In this document: piece after piece, positions 46,167 to 54,149 of the stretch
How the letters are laid out: each line of letters starts with the position of its first letter
How positions within the stretch are numbered: the first letter of the stretch is position 1
From: Solidesulfovibrio sp.
GTDB lineage: Bacteria; Desulfobacterota; Desulfovibrionia; Desulfovibrionales; Desulfovibrionaceae
Length of the DNA stretch: 64,000 bases
Assembly: GCF_038562415.1 (NCBI RefSeq)
Contig: NZ_JBCFBA010000018.1
Coordinates: forward strand, 1 to 64,000
Direction of reading: 5' to 3'
The notes under the pieces: model-generated
Told to the model about the DNA's origin: nothing
What the model saw: the letters and a program-made list of their open reading frames with translations, nothing else
The model's database searches: none
Made by a program: the position numbers and the translations under genes

Positions 46167-46787
46167 TCAGGGCAGGGGTTTGCCGGCGTCGCAGTCGTAG
46201 CGCGGCGGGCAGGCCAGGGCCGTGGGCAGGACGGCCTGGGGCGAGGCCGGGTCGAGGCTGCCGTCGCGCAGCACGAAGCGCAGTTCGCCGGAAACCGGGA
46301 ATCCGTCGGCCACGGCCTTGCCCAGGCGCGCCGCGGCATCGGCGTATTCGGGCTCGGCCTTGTTCTTGTGGAACTGCCGGCGCCACTCGATCCACTGCCC
46401 GGGCGTCATGGCGCTTTGATCCACGAACACGTAGTGGCTCACGCTTTCGGGGCAGTCCTCTTCCAGGACGAGCGTGTATTCGAACAGGGGATTGGCCGGA
46501 TCGCGGGCCTTTAAGCGCGACAGTTCCCCTTCCTCCACGAGCCAGGCGACGGGACAGCCCCGCTTGGCCACGAAGTCGGCCACCGGGCCGAAAAGAAAGG
46601 CGGGCCGCGCCTCGTCGGCGATGAAATAGCCGCCCAGAAAAGCGGCGGACGGGGAATAGGGCACGTACCCCAGGTCCCGGCGCAGGGCCTGGGCCCGTTG
46701 CGACTGGGCCGAGGACGGCGCGGGCGGGGCCAGGGCCGCCCAGAGCCCGGCCAGGACAACCACGAGAAACCATGCAAGGCGCGGCAT
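46167..46787 (-). CDS. Secreted hypothetical protein, first gene of redox operon
   Basis: A 206-residue protein with a signal peptide (1-27, ending PSSAQS). The mature domain is mixed alpha/beta with four Cys (in KRGCPVAW, EEDCPESV, LACPPRYDCD) that could form disulfides. No family recognised. The ATG has GGAGGAGG eight bases upstream. Only 15 bp separate it from the DUF6599 gene, so it heads the operon that continues to the aldo/keto reductase at 41020. The upstream neighbour on the same strand ends at 46972 behind a strong hairpin, so the operon promoter lies in 46788-46920. Confidence 0.74.
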   Translation of the reverse strand: MPRLAWFLVVVLAGLWAALAPPAPSSAQSQRAQALRRDLGYVPYSPSAAFLGGYFIADEARPAFLFGPVADFVAKRGCPVAWLVEEGELSRLKARDPANPLFEYTLVLEEDCPESVSHYVFVDQSAMTPGQWIEWRRQFHKNKAEPEYADAAARLGKAVADGFPVSGELRFVLRDGSLDPASPQAVLPTALACPPRYDCDAGKPLP

Positions 46788-46926
46788 GTCGCCTCCTCCC
46801 GGGCTTGGCCCGGACGGCGAGGATTGTGCCGCGAGCAGTAGCAAAACGAAACCGCCGTTGACAAGGCGGATGGAAAAAGTGCCTAACGCACTCCCGGGAT
46901 TCCGCCTCCCTCGGGGGCCGGGTATC

Positions 46927-46961
46927 GCCGGCGGTCGGAAGTCCCCCTTCCGGCCGCCGGC
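46927..46961 (-). terminator. Hairpin downstream of the 46972 gene
   Basis: Fifteen-bp arms with one G-U pair (46927-46941 and 46947-46961) and a five-base loop, just past the stop of the minus-strand gene at 46972. It separates that gene from the redox operon. Confidence 0.65.
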
Positions 46962-46971
46962 CCGCCGCCTG

Positions 46972-47382
46972 TCATGGCGAGGAAGAGCTGCCCCGGTAGT
47001 TGGGGGACTTCTCGATGAGGTCGGTTAGCAGCAGCACCATGGACAAGTCACGCTTGTTGGCCGGGGTGATGGCCGAAAGCACGTAGTCCTTGAGCGACGC
47101 CCCGGTTCCCGGCAGCGCCTTGCCGTCCCCCTGCCTGGTATTGTGCACGGCCTCCAGAAACGAGAGCAGCAGATACGGCCACACATCGTCGTAGTAGAGG
47201 TGATAGTCGAGTATCTCCTTGATTTTCAAGATGGCGTAGAGAATGTTGTCTATTTGCCCGTAGTCCCTGGTCCACAGGTCCCGATCGCTCAAGTGCGGGC
47301 GTCGCCGTGACAGGTTCGTCGCCATGCCCCGCTCCGGCTCCCGCATCCGACGATGGTCGTCGAGATGCACTATCTGGCCCAT
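46972..47382 (-). CDS. Hypothetical protein
   Basis: An unrecognised 136-residue cytosolic protein. The middle is helical and rich in Tyr, Leu and Asp (DYGQIDNILYAILKIKEILDYHLYYDDVWPYLLLSFLEAVH), and the C-terminus is Ser-rich (GSSSSP). It lacks signal peptide and membrane helices. The start at 47382 has GGGAGG upstream and is preferred over a further 26-residue N-terminal extension. It is divergent from the double-cubane-type gene at 47594, with which it shares the upstream region. Confidence 0.65.
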   Translation of the reverse strand: MGQIVHLDDHRRMREPERGMATNLSRRRPHLSDRDLWTRDYGQIDNILYAILKIKEILDYHLYYDDVWPYLLLSFLEAVHNTRQGDGKALPGTGASLKDYVLSAITPANKRDLSMVLLLTDLIEKSPNYRGSSSSP

Positions 47383-47483
47383 GCGCCTCCCTCCCTGGCG
47401 GCTTTGCGCGACGGCTTCCAGCCGCCCGCCGCGTGCTCGATTCCCTTTTCGGACGCTCACGGATTTCCTTTAGCGTCGGGCCC

Positions 47484-47505
47484 GATAGTTTATCGCAATA
47501 CTATC
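47484..47505. promoter_or_regulatory. Inverted repeat in divergent upstream region
   Basis: GATAGT (47484-47489), ten bases, then ACTATC (47500-47505), in an AT-rich patch 89 bp before the start at 47594. It may be an operator. ACTATCAC recurs in the AT-rich region upstream of the first porin (49066-49073). Confidence 0.4.
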
Positions 47506-47593
47506 ACACTCAAATGATTGAAATTAACGATTTCACGCCCCGCTTTGGCCCGGGTATGGACAATGATCCAACCCGTATACCCCGGAGGAAGCC

Positions 47594-48871
47594 ATGACGG
47601 ATGCGGCCCATACGGCCATGTGGGAACGCCTCGACCTCGACCTTGCGGCCCACGACGCCTTGCTCGCGGTTTTGGGAAAATTTTACGGCGACATCTACCT
47701 GTCCCAGCAGGGACGGCTCAAGGGAGCGGAATACCTGGACTTCGTGCTGTCCGAAGTCCATGGGCTGCGCATCCGGGAGATCCAGGAGGCCAAGGCGGCC
47801 GGGCAAAAGGTCGTGGGCACGTTTTGCGTGTTCGTGCCCGAGGAGCTGACCCTGGCCGCCGGCGCCGTCCAGGTCGGGCTGTGCGCCGGGGCCAAGGCCG
47901 GCACGGACAAGGCCGAACAGCTCGTGCCCCGCAACACCTGCGACCTGATCAAGTCGTTTATCGGCTTCAAGTTGGCCAGGCTTTGCCCCTACACCGAATC
48001 CTGCGACCTGGTGGTCGGCGAGACCACCTGCGACGGCAAGAAAAAAGCCTACGAGGCCTTCGGCGAACACGTGCCCCTGCACGTCATGGAAGTGCCCCAG
48101 TGCAAGGCGCCGTGCGACGTCGCGCTGTTGCGCTCCGAGTTCGTCCGCTACAAGCAGGCCCTGGAAACGCTCACCGGCAACGTCATCACGGCCGCCTCCC
48201 TGGCCGCGGCCACCAAACGCGTCAACGCCAAGCGCCGGGCCCTGCAGCGCCTGGCGAAGCTTCGCGCCGCCGACCCGGCGCCCATCTCCGGCCGCGACGC
48301 CCTGCTCGTCAACCAGATCAGCTTCTACGACGACCCGGACCGTTTCACGGCCAAGGTGAACGAACTGTGCGACGAGATGGAGGCCCGCATCGCCACGGGG
48401 GAAGGCGTGGCCCCCAAGGGTACGCCGCGCATCCTGCTGGCCGGCTGTCCCATGGCCGTGCCCAACTGGAAGCTGCCCTACCTCGTGGAGAGCTCGGGCG
48501 CGGTCATCGTGGGCGAGGAATCCTGCATCGGCGAGCGCAACACCCGCGACCTGACCGACGAGGCCCCGGCCGACCTCGAGGGCATGCTCGACGCCCTGGC
48601 CGCGCGCTACATGCGCATCGACTGCGCCTGCTTCACGCCCAACACCGAGCGCCTGGAGCACATCGCCGCCCTGGCCAGGGACTTGGGGGCCGACGGCGTG
48701 ATCCACTACGGTCTGCTTTTCTGCCAGCCCTACGCCCACGAGGCCCTCAAGGTGGACAAGGCCATGGAGGCGGCCGGCCTGCCCTTCCTGGCCATCGAGA
48801 CGGATTACGGCATGGAGGACGCCGGCCAGCTCAAGACGCGGGTGGAGGCCTTCGTGGAGACCCTGGCCTGA
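47594..48871 (+). CDS. 2-Hydroxyacyl-CoA dehydratase-like double-cubane-cluster protein
   Basis: A 425-residue member of the family that includes the HgdB/FldB/BcrB subunits and single-chain double-cubane-cluster proteins. Cluster-region Cys are C78 (GTFCVFVPEE), C97 (GLCAGA), C116 (NTCDLIKS), C131, C137 and C146, with others later (PQCKAPC, AGCPMAVPNWKLP, EESCIGE, LFCQPYAHE). It stands alone, with no second subunit, CoA-transferase or acyl-CoA genes nearby, which favours a double-cubane protein performing ATP-driven low-potential reduction over a true dehydratase. No activator ATPase is visible next to it. It ends before a strong terminator. Confidence 0.85.
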   Translation: MTDAAHTAMWERLDLDLAAHDALLAVLGKFYGDIYLSQQGRLKGAEYLDFVLSEVHGLRIREIQEAKAAGQKVVGTFCVFVPEELTLAAGAVQVGLCAGAKAGTDKAEQLVPRNTCDLIKSFIGFKLARLCPYTESCDLVVGETTCDGKKKAYEAFGEHVPLHVMEVPQCKAPCDVALLRSEFVRYKQALETLTGNVITAASLAAATKRVNAKRRALQRLAKLRAADPAPISGRDALLVNQISFYDDPDRFTAKVNELCDEMEARIATGEGVAPKGTPRILLAGCPMAVPNWKLPYLVESSGAVIVGEESCIGERNTRDLTDEAPADLEGMLDALAARYMRIDCACFTPNTERLEHIAALARDLGADGVIHYGLLFCQPYAHEALKVDKAMEAAGLPFLAIETDYGMEDAGQLKTRVEAFVETLA

Positions 48872-48910
48872 GGCGAGCCGCGCGCCTTGGCCCTGGGCCG
48901 GCAAACCGCA

Positions 48911-48950
48911 CGACGAGGGGACGGGCGAGGGGCCCGTCCCCTCGTCGTTT
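48911..48950 (+). terminator. Strong terminator after the double-cubane gene
   Basis: Perfect 16-bp arms (48911-48926 and 48932-48947), five-base loop, then TTT. One of the longest stems in the window. Confidence 0.8.
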
Positions 48951-49221
48951 CGGGCTGCCATCGGCTTTCCCCGCCGGTCGCTGACACGCCTTTCCCGAAA
49001 CAGTCAGGCCGACTTTTAAAATAATACCGTAATTTCATATTGATATGACAAACAATTCATCTGAAACTATCACGAATTTAAAACATTTAATTTACGAAAT
49101 TAAATGATTGCAATGTTATTATGGTCGGTTTAAAAGAACTGCACGTCATGCCGGACTCGCCCCCGGCCGGACGCTCGTCGTGGTGATGACGCAAGGAATC
49201 CGCACGATTTCGGAGGAAGTG
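48951..49221. promoter_or_regulatory. AT-rich upstream region of first porin
   Basis: About 49010-49130 is strikingly AT-rich within GC-rich DNA. It contains a perfect palindrome at 49084-49106, the short palindrome ATTGCAAT (49107-49114), and a good -10-like TATTAT at 49117-49122. No -35 box fits the usual 17-bp spacing from that TATTAT: the palindrome occupies that position. TTGATA at 49040-49045 with AACTAT (49065-49070) is a second possible promoter at 19-bp spacing. Confidence 0.5.
49084..49106. promoter_or_regulatory. Perfect 23-bp palindrome, likely operator
   Basis: Arm CATTTAATTT (49084-49093), spacer ACG, and its exact complement AAATTAAATG (49097-49106). It lies just before the -10-like TATTAT at 49117. 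A protein-binding site for a dimeric regulator is likely; the regulator is unknown. It is absent upstream of the second porin. Confidence 0.7.
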
Positions 49222-50697
49222 ATGAAAAAGCGTTTGGGAGCCCTGGCCCTGGCCGCCGGCATGGTGTTCGGCGCCGTCGGCGCCGCCCAGGCCGCCACCG
49301 AGGTCAAGATGACCGGTGATGCGCGTGTCTACGGAAACTTCTTTGAAAACCGCAACTATACCGGCTGGAACAAGACCGGAACCAAGACCGAGGACACCTT
49401 CGAGATCTGGGAACGCTTCCGGCTGCGCACCGACTTCGTGGCCAACGAAGCCGTGAAGTTCCGCCTGGGTGTCAAGGTGGAAGACACCTGGGGTTACGGC
49501 ACCTTCACCGCCGCCAACCCGTCGGCGGCCATCCAGGTCGACCTAGCCTACCTGCAGTTCAAGGTCCCCAACTGCACCGACATCGAGGTGACGGCCGGCC
49601 TGCAGGACGTCAACCTGCCCCAGAGCGGCCTGTTCTACAACAGCCCGGTCTGGAGCGACAAGATGGCCGCCCTGACCATCAAGGCCCCCCTGATCGACAA
49701 GACCCTGGGCCTGCTGGTCGGTTTCGGTCGCCTCATCGACACCAACCGGACCTTTGACACCACCACCACCCAGAAGGGCGACGAACTGGACGCCTACTTC
49801 CTGGCCCTGCCCGTCACCGTCGAGGGCTTCAAGGCCACGCCGTGGGCCATGGTGGCCGTGGCCGGCCGCGACGCCAACTACACCTACAAGGACACCACCG
49901 ACGTCGCCGAATGGGGTAACACCTTCGCCAACACCCTGGTCTCCTCCGCCAGCGCCAAGAACCTGACCACCCCCGGCGCGGTGGGCTACTGGAAGAACAA
50001 CCAGAACCCCTACATCTGGGCCGGCGGCGCGTTTGAAGTGTCCGCCCTGGATCCGGTCAAGTTCTACGCCGACGTGATCTACGGCGCCGGCGCCATGAAC
50101 GACCACAAGGCCGCCAAGCGCGAAGGCTGGATGGTCGACCTCGGTGCCGAATACACCGGCATCGACGCCGTCACCCCGCAGGTCTTCGCCTTCTGGTCCT
50201 CCGGCGAGGACAAGTCCACCCGCAACGGCTCCGAGCGCATGCCCTACATGCGCTCCCAGTGGGGCCCGGGCAACAGCTTCCTGTTCGACAGCAGCCAGGA
50301 GCTGGGCAAGGGTTCCAACATGTACACCGATCCCGTGGGCAACTACGGCATCGGCGCTTCGCTCAACAACATCTCGCTTATCGAGAAACTGACCAACCGC
50401 CTGACCTTCGTGTACGTGCACGGCAATAACTCGCCCCGGGCCATCCGCGACGCCCGGGTCAACTACAACTCCGCCTACTTCGCCATGGGCAAGGACCTGA
50501 CCAGCAATGAGTACGTCATGGGCCTGAACCTCGACACGAAGTACATGATTTACGAGAACTTGGCCGCCGTCATGGAGACCGGCTGGGCTCACGGCCAGTT
50601 CCAGCAAAGCGTCTGGGGCCATCGCCTGGTCAGCCAGTCCGAGTCTAACGGCAACAACGCCTGGAAGGTCGCGTTCGGTCTGACGTACAAGTTCTAA
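49222..50697 (+). CDS. Outer-membrane porin, first of tandem pair
   Basis: A 491-residue porin. Signal peptide MKKRLGALALAAGMVFGAVGAAQA (1-24); the mature chain is a beta-barrel of alternating polar and aromatic residues, ending in ...AFGLTYKF with the C-terminal Phe recognised by BamA. The family is abundant in Desulfovibrio outer membranes (homotrimeric general porin). It is about nine-tenths identical to the protein encoded by the next gene. GGAGG precedes the ATG. A terminator with a TTCG loop follows at 50721, so each porin has its own transcript. Confidence 0.92.
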   Translation: MKKRLGALALAAGMVFGAVGAAQAATEVKMTGDARVYGNFFENRNYTGWNKTGTKTEDTFEIWERFRLRTDFVANEAVKFRLGVKVEDTWGYGTFTAANPSAAIQVDLAYLQFKVPNCTDIEVTAGLQDVNLPQSGLFYNSPVWSDKMAALTIKAPLIDKTLGLLVGFGRLIDTNRTFDTTTTQKGDELDAYFLALPVTVEGFKATPWAMVAVAGRDANYTYKDTTDVAEWGNTFANTLVSSASAKNLTTPGAVGYWKNNQNPYIWAGGAFEVSALDPVKFYADVIYGAGAMNDHKAAKREGWMVDLGAEYTGIDAVTPQVFAFWSSGEDKSTRNGSERMPYMRSQWGPGNSFLFDSSQELGKGSNMYTDPVGNYGIGASLNNISLIEKLTNRLTFVYVHGNNSPRAIRDARVNYNSAYFAMGKDLTSNEYVMGLNLDTKYMIYENLAAVMETGWAHGQFQQSVWGHRLVSQSESNGNNAWKVAFGLTYKF

Positions 50698-50720
50698 ACG
50701 CGGATGTGCATCACCACGAC

Positions 50721-50746
50721 AGGGGGCCTTCGGGCCCCCTTTTTAT
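50721..50746 (+). terminator. Terminator of first porin
   Basis: AGGGGGCC, TTCG tetraloop, GGCCCCCT, then TTTTATT (50721-50746). Classical intrinsic terminator. Confidence 0.95.
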
Positions 50747-50836
50747 TGGGAAACAGCCCGACGGCGTGTCGATTTCGACCCGGAGGTCACGAATTTTCAA
50801 AAAAGTTTCTTCCTCTAAAAATTTACTTTTTGTAAC

Positions 50837-50865
50837 TTGTCTCCACCCAGGGCCGGGCATAAGTG
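50837..50865 (+). promoter_or_regulatory. Possible promoter of second porin
   Basis: TTGTCT (50837-50842), 17 bp, then TAAGTG (50860-50865), in the only AT-richer part of the 259-bp gap (50698-50956). About 90 bp before the ATG. Weak match. The rest of the gap contains a small hairpin near 50895-50915 and no gene. Confidence 0.35.
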
Positions 50866-50956
50866 CTTCTCACGATACCGTCCGGATTAGCCACCGGGGG
50901 TTTCGGTGCGTCGATGGTCGCTTATCAAACGGCCGCTTTTTTTGGAGGAAGGAATT

Positions 50957-52435
50957 ATGAAGCGTTTGGGATGTCTGGCCCTGGCCGCCGGCATGGTGCT
51001 CGGTGCCCTTGGCGCCGCCCAGGCCGCCACCGAGGTCAAGATGACCGGTGATGCGCGTGTCTACGGAAACTTTTTTGAAAACCGCAACTATACCGGCTGG
51101 AACAAGACCGGCACCAAGACCGAGGACACCTTCGAGATCTGGGAGCGCTTCCGGCTGCGTACCGACTTCGTGGCCAACGAAGCCGTGAAGTTCCGTTTGG
51201 GTGTCAAGGTGGAAGACACCTGGGGCCATGGCACCTTGACCGCCGCCAACCCCGATGCCGCCACCTCGCTGCAGGTCGACCTGGCCTACCTGCAGTTCAA
51301 GGTTCCCAACTGCACCGACATCGAGGTGACGGCCGGCTTGCAGGACGTCAACCTGCCCCAGAGCGGCCTGTTCTACAACAGCCCGGTCTGGAGCGACAAG
51401 ATGGCCGCCCTGACCATCAAGGCCCCCCTGATCGACAAGACCCTGGGCGTGCTGGCCGGTTTCGGACGCCTCATCGACACCAACCGGACCTTCGACACCA
51501 CCACCACCCAGAAGGGCGACGAGCTGGATGCCTACTTCCTGGCCCTGCCCGTCACCGTCGAGGGCTTCAAGGCCACCCCGTGGGCCATGTTCTCCATGGC
51601 CGGACGCAACGCCGACTACTCCTACAAGGACACCACCGACGTCGCCGAATGGGGCAACAGCTTCGCCAACACCCTGGTTTCCGCGGCCAGCGCCAAGAAC
51701 CTGACCACCGCCGGCCAGGTCGGCTACTGGAAGAACAACCAGAACCCCTACATCTGGGCCGGCGGCGCGTTTGAAGTGTCCGCCCTGGATCCGGTCAAGT
51801 TCTACGCCGACGTGATCTACGGCTCGGGCGCCTGGACCGACCACAAGGCCGCCAAGCGCGAAGGCTGGATGATCGACTTCGGTGCCGAATACACCGGCAT
51901 CGACGCCGTCACCCCGCAGGTCTTCGCTTTCTGGTCCACCGGCGAGGACAAGTCCACCCGCAACGGCTCCGAGCGCATGCCCTACATGCGTTCCTCCTGG
52001 GGACCCGGCAACAGCTTCCTGTTCGACAACAGCCAGGAGCTGGGCAAGGGTTCCAACATGTACACCGACCCCGTGGGCAACTACGGCCTCGGCGCTTCGC
52101 TCAACAACATCTCGTTTATCGAGAACCTGACCAACCGCCTGACCTTCGTGTACGTGCGCGGCAACAACAGCCCCCGCGCCCTGCGCGACTCGCAACTCTA
52201 CTTGAACAGCGCCTACATGACCATGGGCCATGACCTGACCACCAACGAGTACGTCATGGGCCTGAACTTCGACACGAAGTACATGATCTACGAGAACCTG
52301 GCCGCCGTCATGGAGACCGGCTGGGCCCACGGCCAGTTCCAGGAGAGCGTCTGGGGCCATCGCCTGGTCAGCCAGTCCGAGGCCAACGGCAACAACGCCT
52401 GGAAGGTCGCTTTCGGCCTGACCTACAAGTTCTAA
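50957..52435 (+). CDS. Outer-membrane porin, second of tandem pair
   Basis: A 492-residue porin, near-identical to its neighbour: signal peptide MKRLGCLALAAGMVLGALGAAQA, same barrel, same C-terminal ...AFGLTYKF. Differences cluster in short stretches (TLTAANPDAATSLQ, SMAGRNADYSYK, ALRDSQLYLNSAYMTMGHD), consistent with loop divergence after duplication. GGAGGAAGG lies upstream of the ATG. The upstream region shares nothing obvious with that of the first porin, so the two are probably expressed under different conditions. It has its own terminator. Confidence 0.92.
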   Translation: MKRLGCLALAAGMVLGALGAAQAATEVKMTGDARVYGNFFENRNYTGWNKTGTKTEDTFEIWERFRLRTDFVANEAVKFRLGVKVEDTWGHGTLTAANPDAATSLQVDLAYLQFKVPNCTDIEVTAGLQDVNLPQSGLFYNSPVWSDKMAALTIKAPLIDKTLGVLAGFGRLIDTNRTFDTTTTQKGDELDAYFLALPVTVEGFKATPWAMFSMAGRNADYSYKDTTDVAEWGNSFANTLVSAASAKNLTTAGQVGYWKNNQNPYIWAGGAFEVSALDPVKFYADVIYGSGAWTDHKAAKREGWMIDFGAEYTGIDAVTPQVFAFWSTGEDKSTRNGSERMPYMRSSWGPGNSFLFDNSQELGKGSNMYTDPVGNYGLGASLNNISFIENLTNRLTFVYVRGNNSPRALRDSQLYLNSAYMTMGHDLTTNEYVMGLNFDTKYMIYENLAAVMETGWAHGQFQESVWGHRLVSQSEANGNNAWKVAFGLTYKF

Positions 52436-52458
52436 GCGCGGCACCGTCGACCACGACG

Positions 52459-52490
52459 CACGAGGGGGGCTTCGGCCCCCCTTTTTCGTG
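52459..52490 (+). terminator. Terminator of second porin
   Basis: GGGGGGC, TTCG, GCCCCCC, then TTTTT (52464-52486), extended by an outer CACGA/TCGTG pairing. Same design as the terminator of the first porin. Confidence 0.93.
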
Positions 52491-52575
52491 CCCACCGCAA
52501 TTGACGCCATGGCCCCGAAAGCGCACTTTGGGCGCCAACCCGCAACCGTCCGCAAGGACGCCAAGGAGCCGTACC

Positions 52576-52956
52576 ATGGCCAAATCCGTCGTCGCCGCCA
52601 CTGCCTCCACCGCCATCGGCCCCTATTCCCTGGGGGTCTGGGCCGGCGACCTGCTGTTCGTTTCCGGCCAGACCCCCATCGATCCGGCCACGGGCAGCGT
52701 CGTCCCCGGCGGCGTGGCCGAGCAGGCCAGACAGAGCATCAAGAACGTGGCCGCCATCCTCGCCTCCGCCGGCCTGACCCTGGACGATGTGGTCAAGTCC
52801 ACGCTGTTCATCAAGGACATGGAGGCCTTTGCCACCATCAACGCCGTGTACGCCGAGTTTTTCCGCGAACCCTATCCGGCCCGTTCCTGCGTCGAGGTGG
52901 CCAGGCTTCCCCGGGACGTGCTGGTGGAACTGGAAGTGGTGGCCAAAAGGTCCTGA
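52576..52956 (+). CDS. ridA: RidA family enamine/imine deaminase
   Basis: A 126-residue RidA/YjgF/YER057c-type protein. It hydrolyses reactive 2-aminoacrylate and related imines released by PLP enzymes, forming a trimer with active sites at subunit interfaces. The family segments are present: STAIGPYSLGVWAGDLLFVSGQTPIDPATG, QSIKNVAAILASAGLTLDDVVKSTLFIKDM, and ARSCVEVARLPRDVLVELEVVA, where the Arg in ARSCVEV is the conserved carboxylate-binding residue. AAGGAG lies seven bases before the ATG. Confidence 0.95.
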   Translation: MAKSVVAATASTAIGPYSLGVWAGDLLFVSGQTPIDPATGSVVPGGVAEQARQSIKNVAAILASAGLTLDDVVKSTLFIKDMEAFATINAVYAEFFREPYPARSCVEVARLPRDVLVELEVVAKRS

Positions 52957-52983
52957 CCCGGGCCTTGCCGGTCACGCCATGCG

Positions 52984-53006
52984 TGGCGCGTGATTATGGC
53001 GCGCCA
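52984..53006. promoter_or_regulatory. Inverted repeat upstream of tunR-like gene
   Basis: TGGCGCG (52984-52990), nine bases, CGCGCCA (53000-53006). It lies 62 bp before the TunR start and is a candidate autoregulatory operator; I cannot confirm it against the known TunR motif. Confidence 0.4.
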
Positions 53007-53067
53007 TGCTTGACTTTCCTCGCCAGGGTGGGGAACTTGTCGCATGCTGTAACCACGGGGAGTTCCC

Positions 53068-54144
53068 ATGCCTGATGCGAAAAACACCGGCCCGGACGGC
53101 GGTGGCGGGCGGTTCCGGGCCGCCCGGATCTTTTCCGTTCCGGACGACGTGAAGTTCCTGGACACCCTGGAGCTCACGCGCCTGTCCGAAGCCTTCTCCG
53201 CCTGGACGGACCGGGCCGGCCGGCCCGACGTGGCCGTGTCGCGAAACCGCGTGCGCCTGATCTACCTGATGCTGCGCCACACCGGCGCCCGCCTGGGCGA
53301 GGTCCTGGGCCTGGACGACCGCCACGACATCAACCTCGACACCCTGGCCGTCACCTACGCCCACGGCGAGGGCGAGGGCCGCGAGGTGCAGATCCCGGCC
53401 GAACTGGGCGAGGCCCTGGCCGAAGTCTTCGCCAATCCGGCCTACGCCTCCTTGCGCGGCCTGCTCTTTCGCCTGGACCAGGGCCATGTGCGCCGCAAGT
53501 TCTACGAGCGGGCCGAGGAGTGCGGCTTTACCAAGGAGCTCGTCAACCCGAGCACCATCCGCCGCTCCCGGGCCGTGGAACTGCTGCGCGACGACGTGCC
53601 CCTGCCCGTGGTCCAGCGCATCCTGGGCCATTCCACGGCCGACCTGACCGCCGCCTTCCTGCACCTGCCCGAGGAGCAGCGCCGCAAGGTCGAACGCCAG
53701 GTCCTGGCCCGGGAAACCCGCCGCACCAGCGCCCGAAACGCCTTCTTCGGCCGGGTCGCCCAGGTGCGCAAGGGCGACATCCAGACGCAGGTCGTGGTGG
53801 AAAGCCTCGGCGGCCACGCCGTGTCCTCGGTCATCACCAACGAGAGCCTCAAAAACCTGGGCGTCACCGAAGGCAGCTTCGTCACGGCCGAAATCAAGGC
53901 GCCCTGGGTCGTGCTCGAAGCCTGCGACGAGTTGCCGCGGGCCACCACCACCAACCGGTTTTTGGGGACGGTGGAACTGACCCGCATCGGCGAACTGACC
54001 TCGGAGGTCATCGTGGTGCTGTCCGACGGCACGCGGCTTTGCGCGCTCATCACCACCCAAAGCGCCCGGGAACTGGAACTGGCCGAGGGCCGGCAGATCT
54101 GGGCCATGTTCAACGCTTTCGCCGTGGTCCTCCACGTGGATTGA
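53068..54144 (+). CDS. tunR: TunR-type tungstate/molybdate-responsive regulator
   Basis: A 358-residue protein: a tyrosine-recombinase (phage integrase) catalytic fold (about 55-205) followed by two TOBE/MOP oxyanion-binding domains (about 222-284 and 293-356). This architecture is that of TunR, the tungstate-responsive regulator of sulfate-reducing bacteria. Recombinase residues are partly lost: R75, R165 and H188 remain, but the box II His is Ser (S162) and the nucleophilic Tyr is Phe (F198), so it cannot cut DNA. It is expected to control tungstate and molybdate transport genes, none of which are in this window. The universal stress gene follows after five bases. Confidence 0.88.
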   Translation: MPDAKNTGPDGGGGRFRAARIFSVPDDVKFLDTLELTRLSEAFSAWTDRAGRPDVAVSRNRVRLIYLMLRHTGARLGEVLGLDDRHDINLDTLAVTYAHGEGEGREVQIPAELGEALAEVFANPAYASLRGLLFRLDQGHVRRKFYERAEECGFTKELVNPSTIRRSRAVELLRDDVPLPVVQRILGHSTADLTAAFLHLPEEQRRKVERQVLARETRRTSARNAFFGRVAQVRKGDIQTQVVVESLGGHAVSSVITNESLKNLGVTEGSFVTAEIKAPWVVLEACDELPRATTTNRFLGTVELTRIGELTSEVIVVLSDGTRLCALITTQSARELELAEGRQIWAMFNAFAVVLHVD

Positions 54145-54149
54145 CGGAC

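Noticed and set aside
53068-54144. Phage integrase, hence a possible prophage or integron
   Set aside because: The catalytic Tyr is Phe and the C-terminus is two TOBE domains; no attachment sites or phage genes around. It is a TunR-type regulator.
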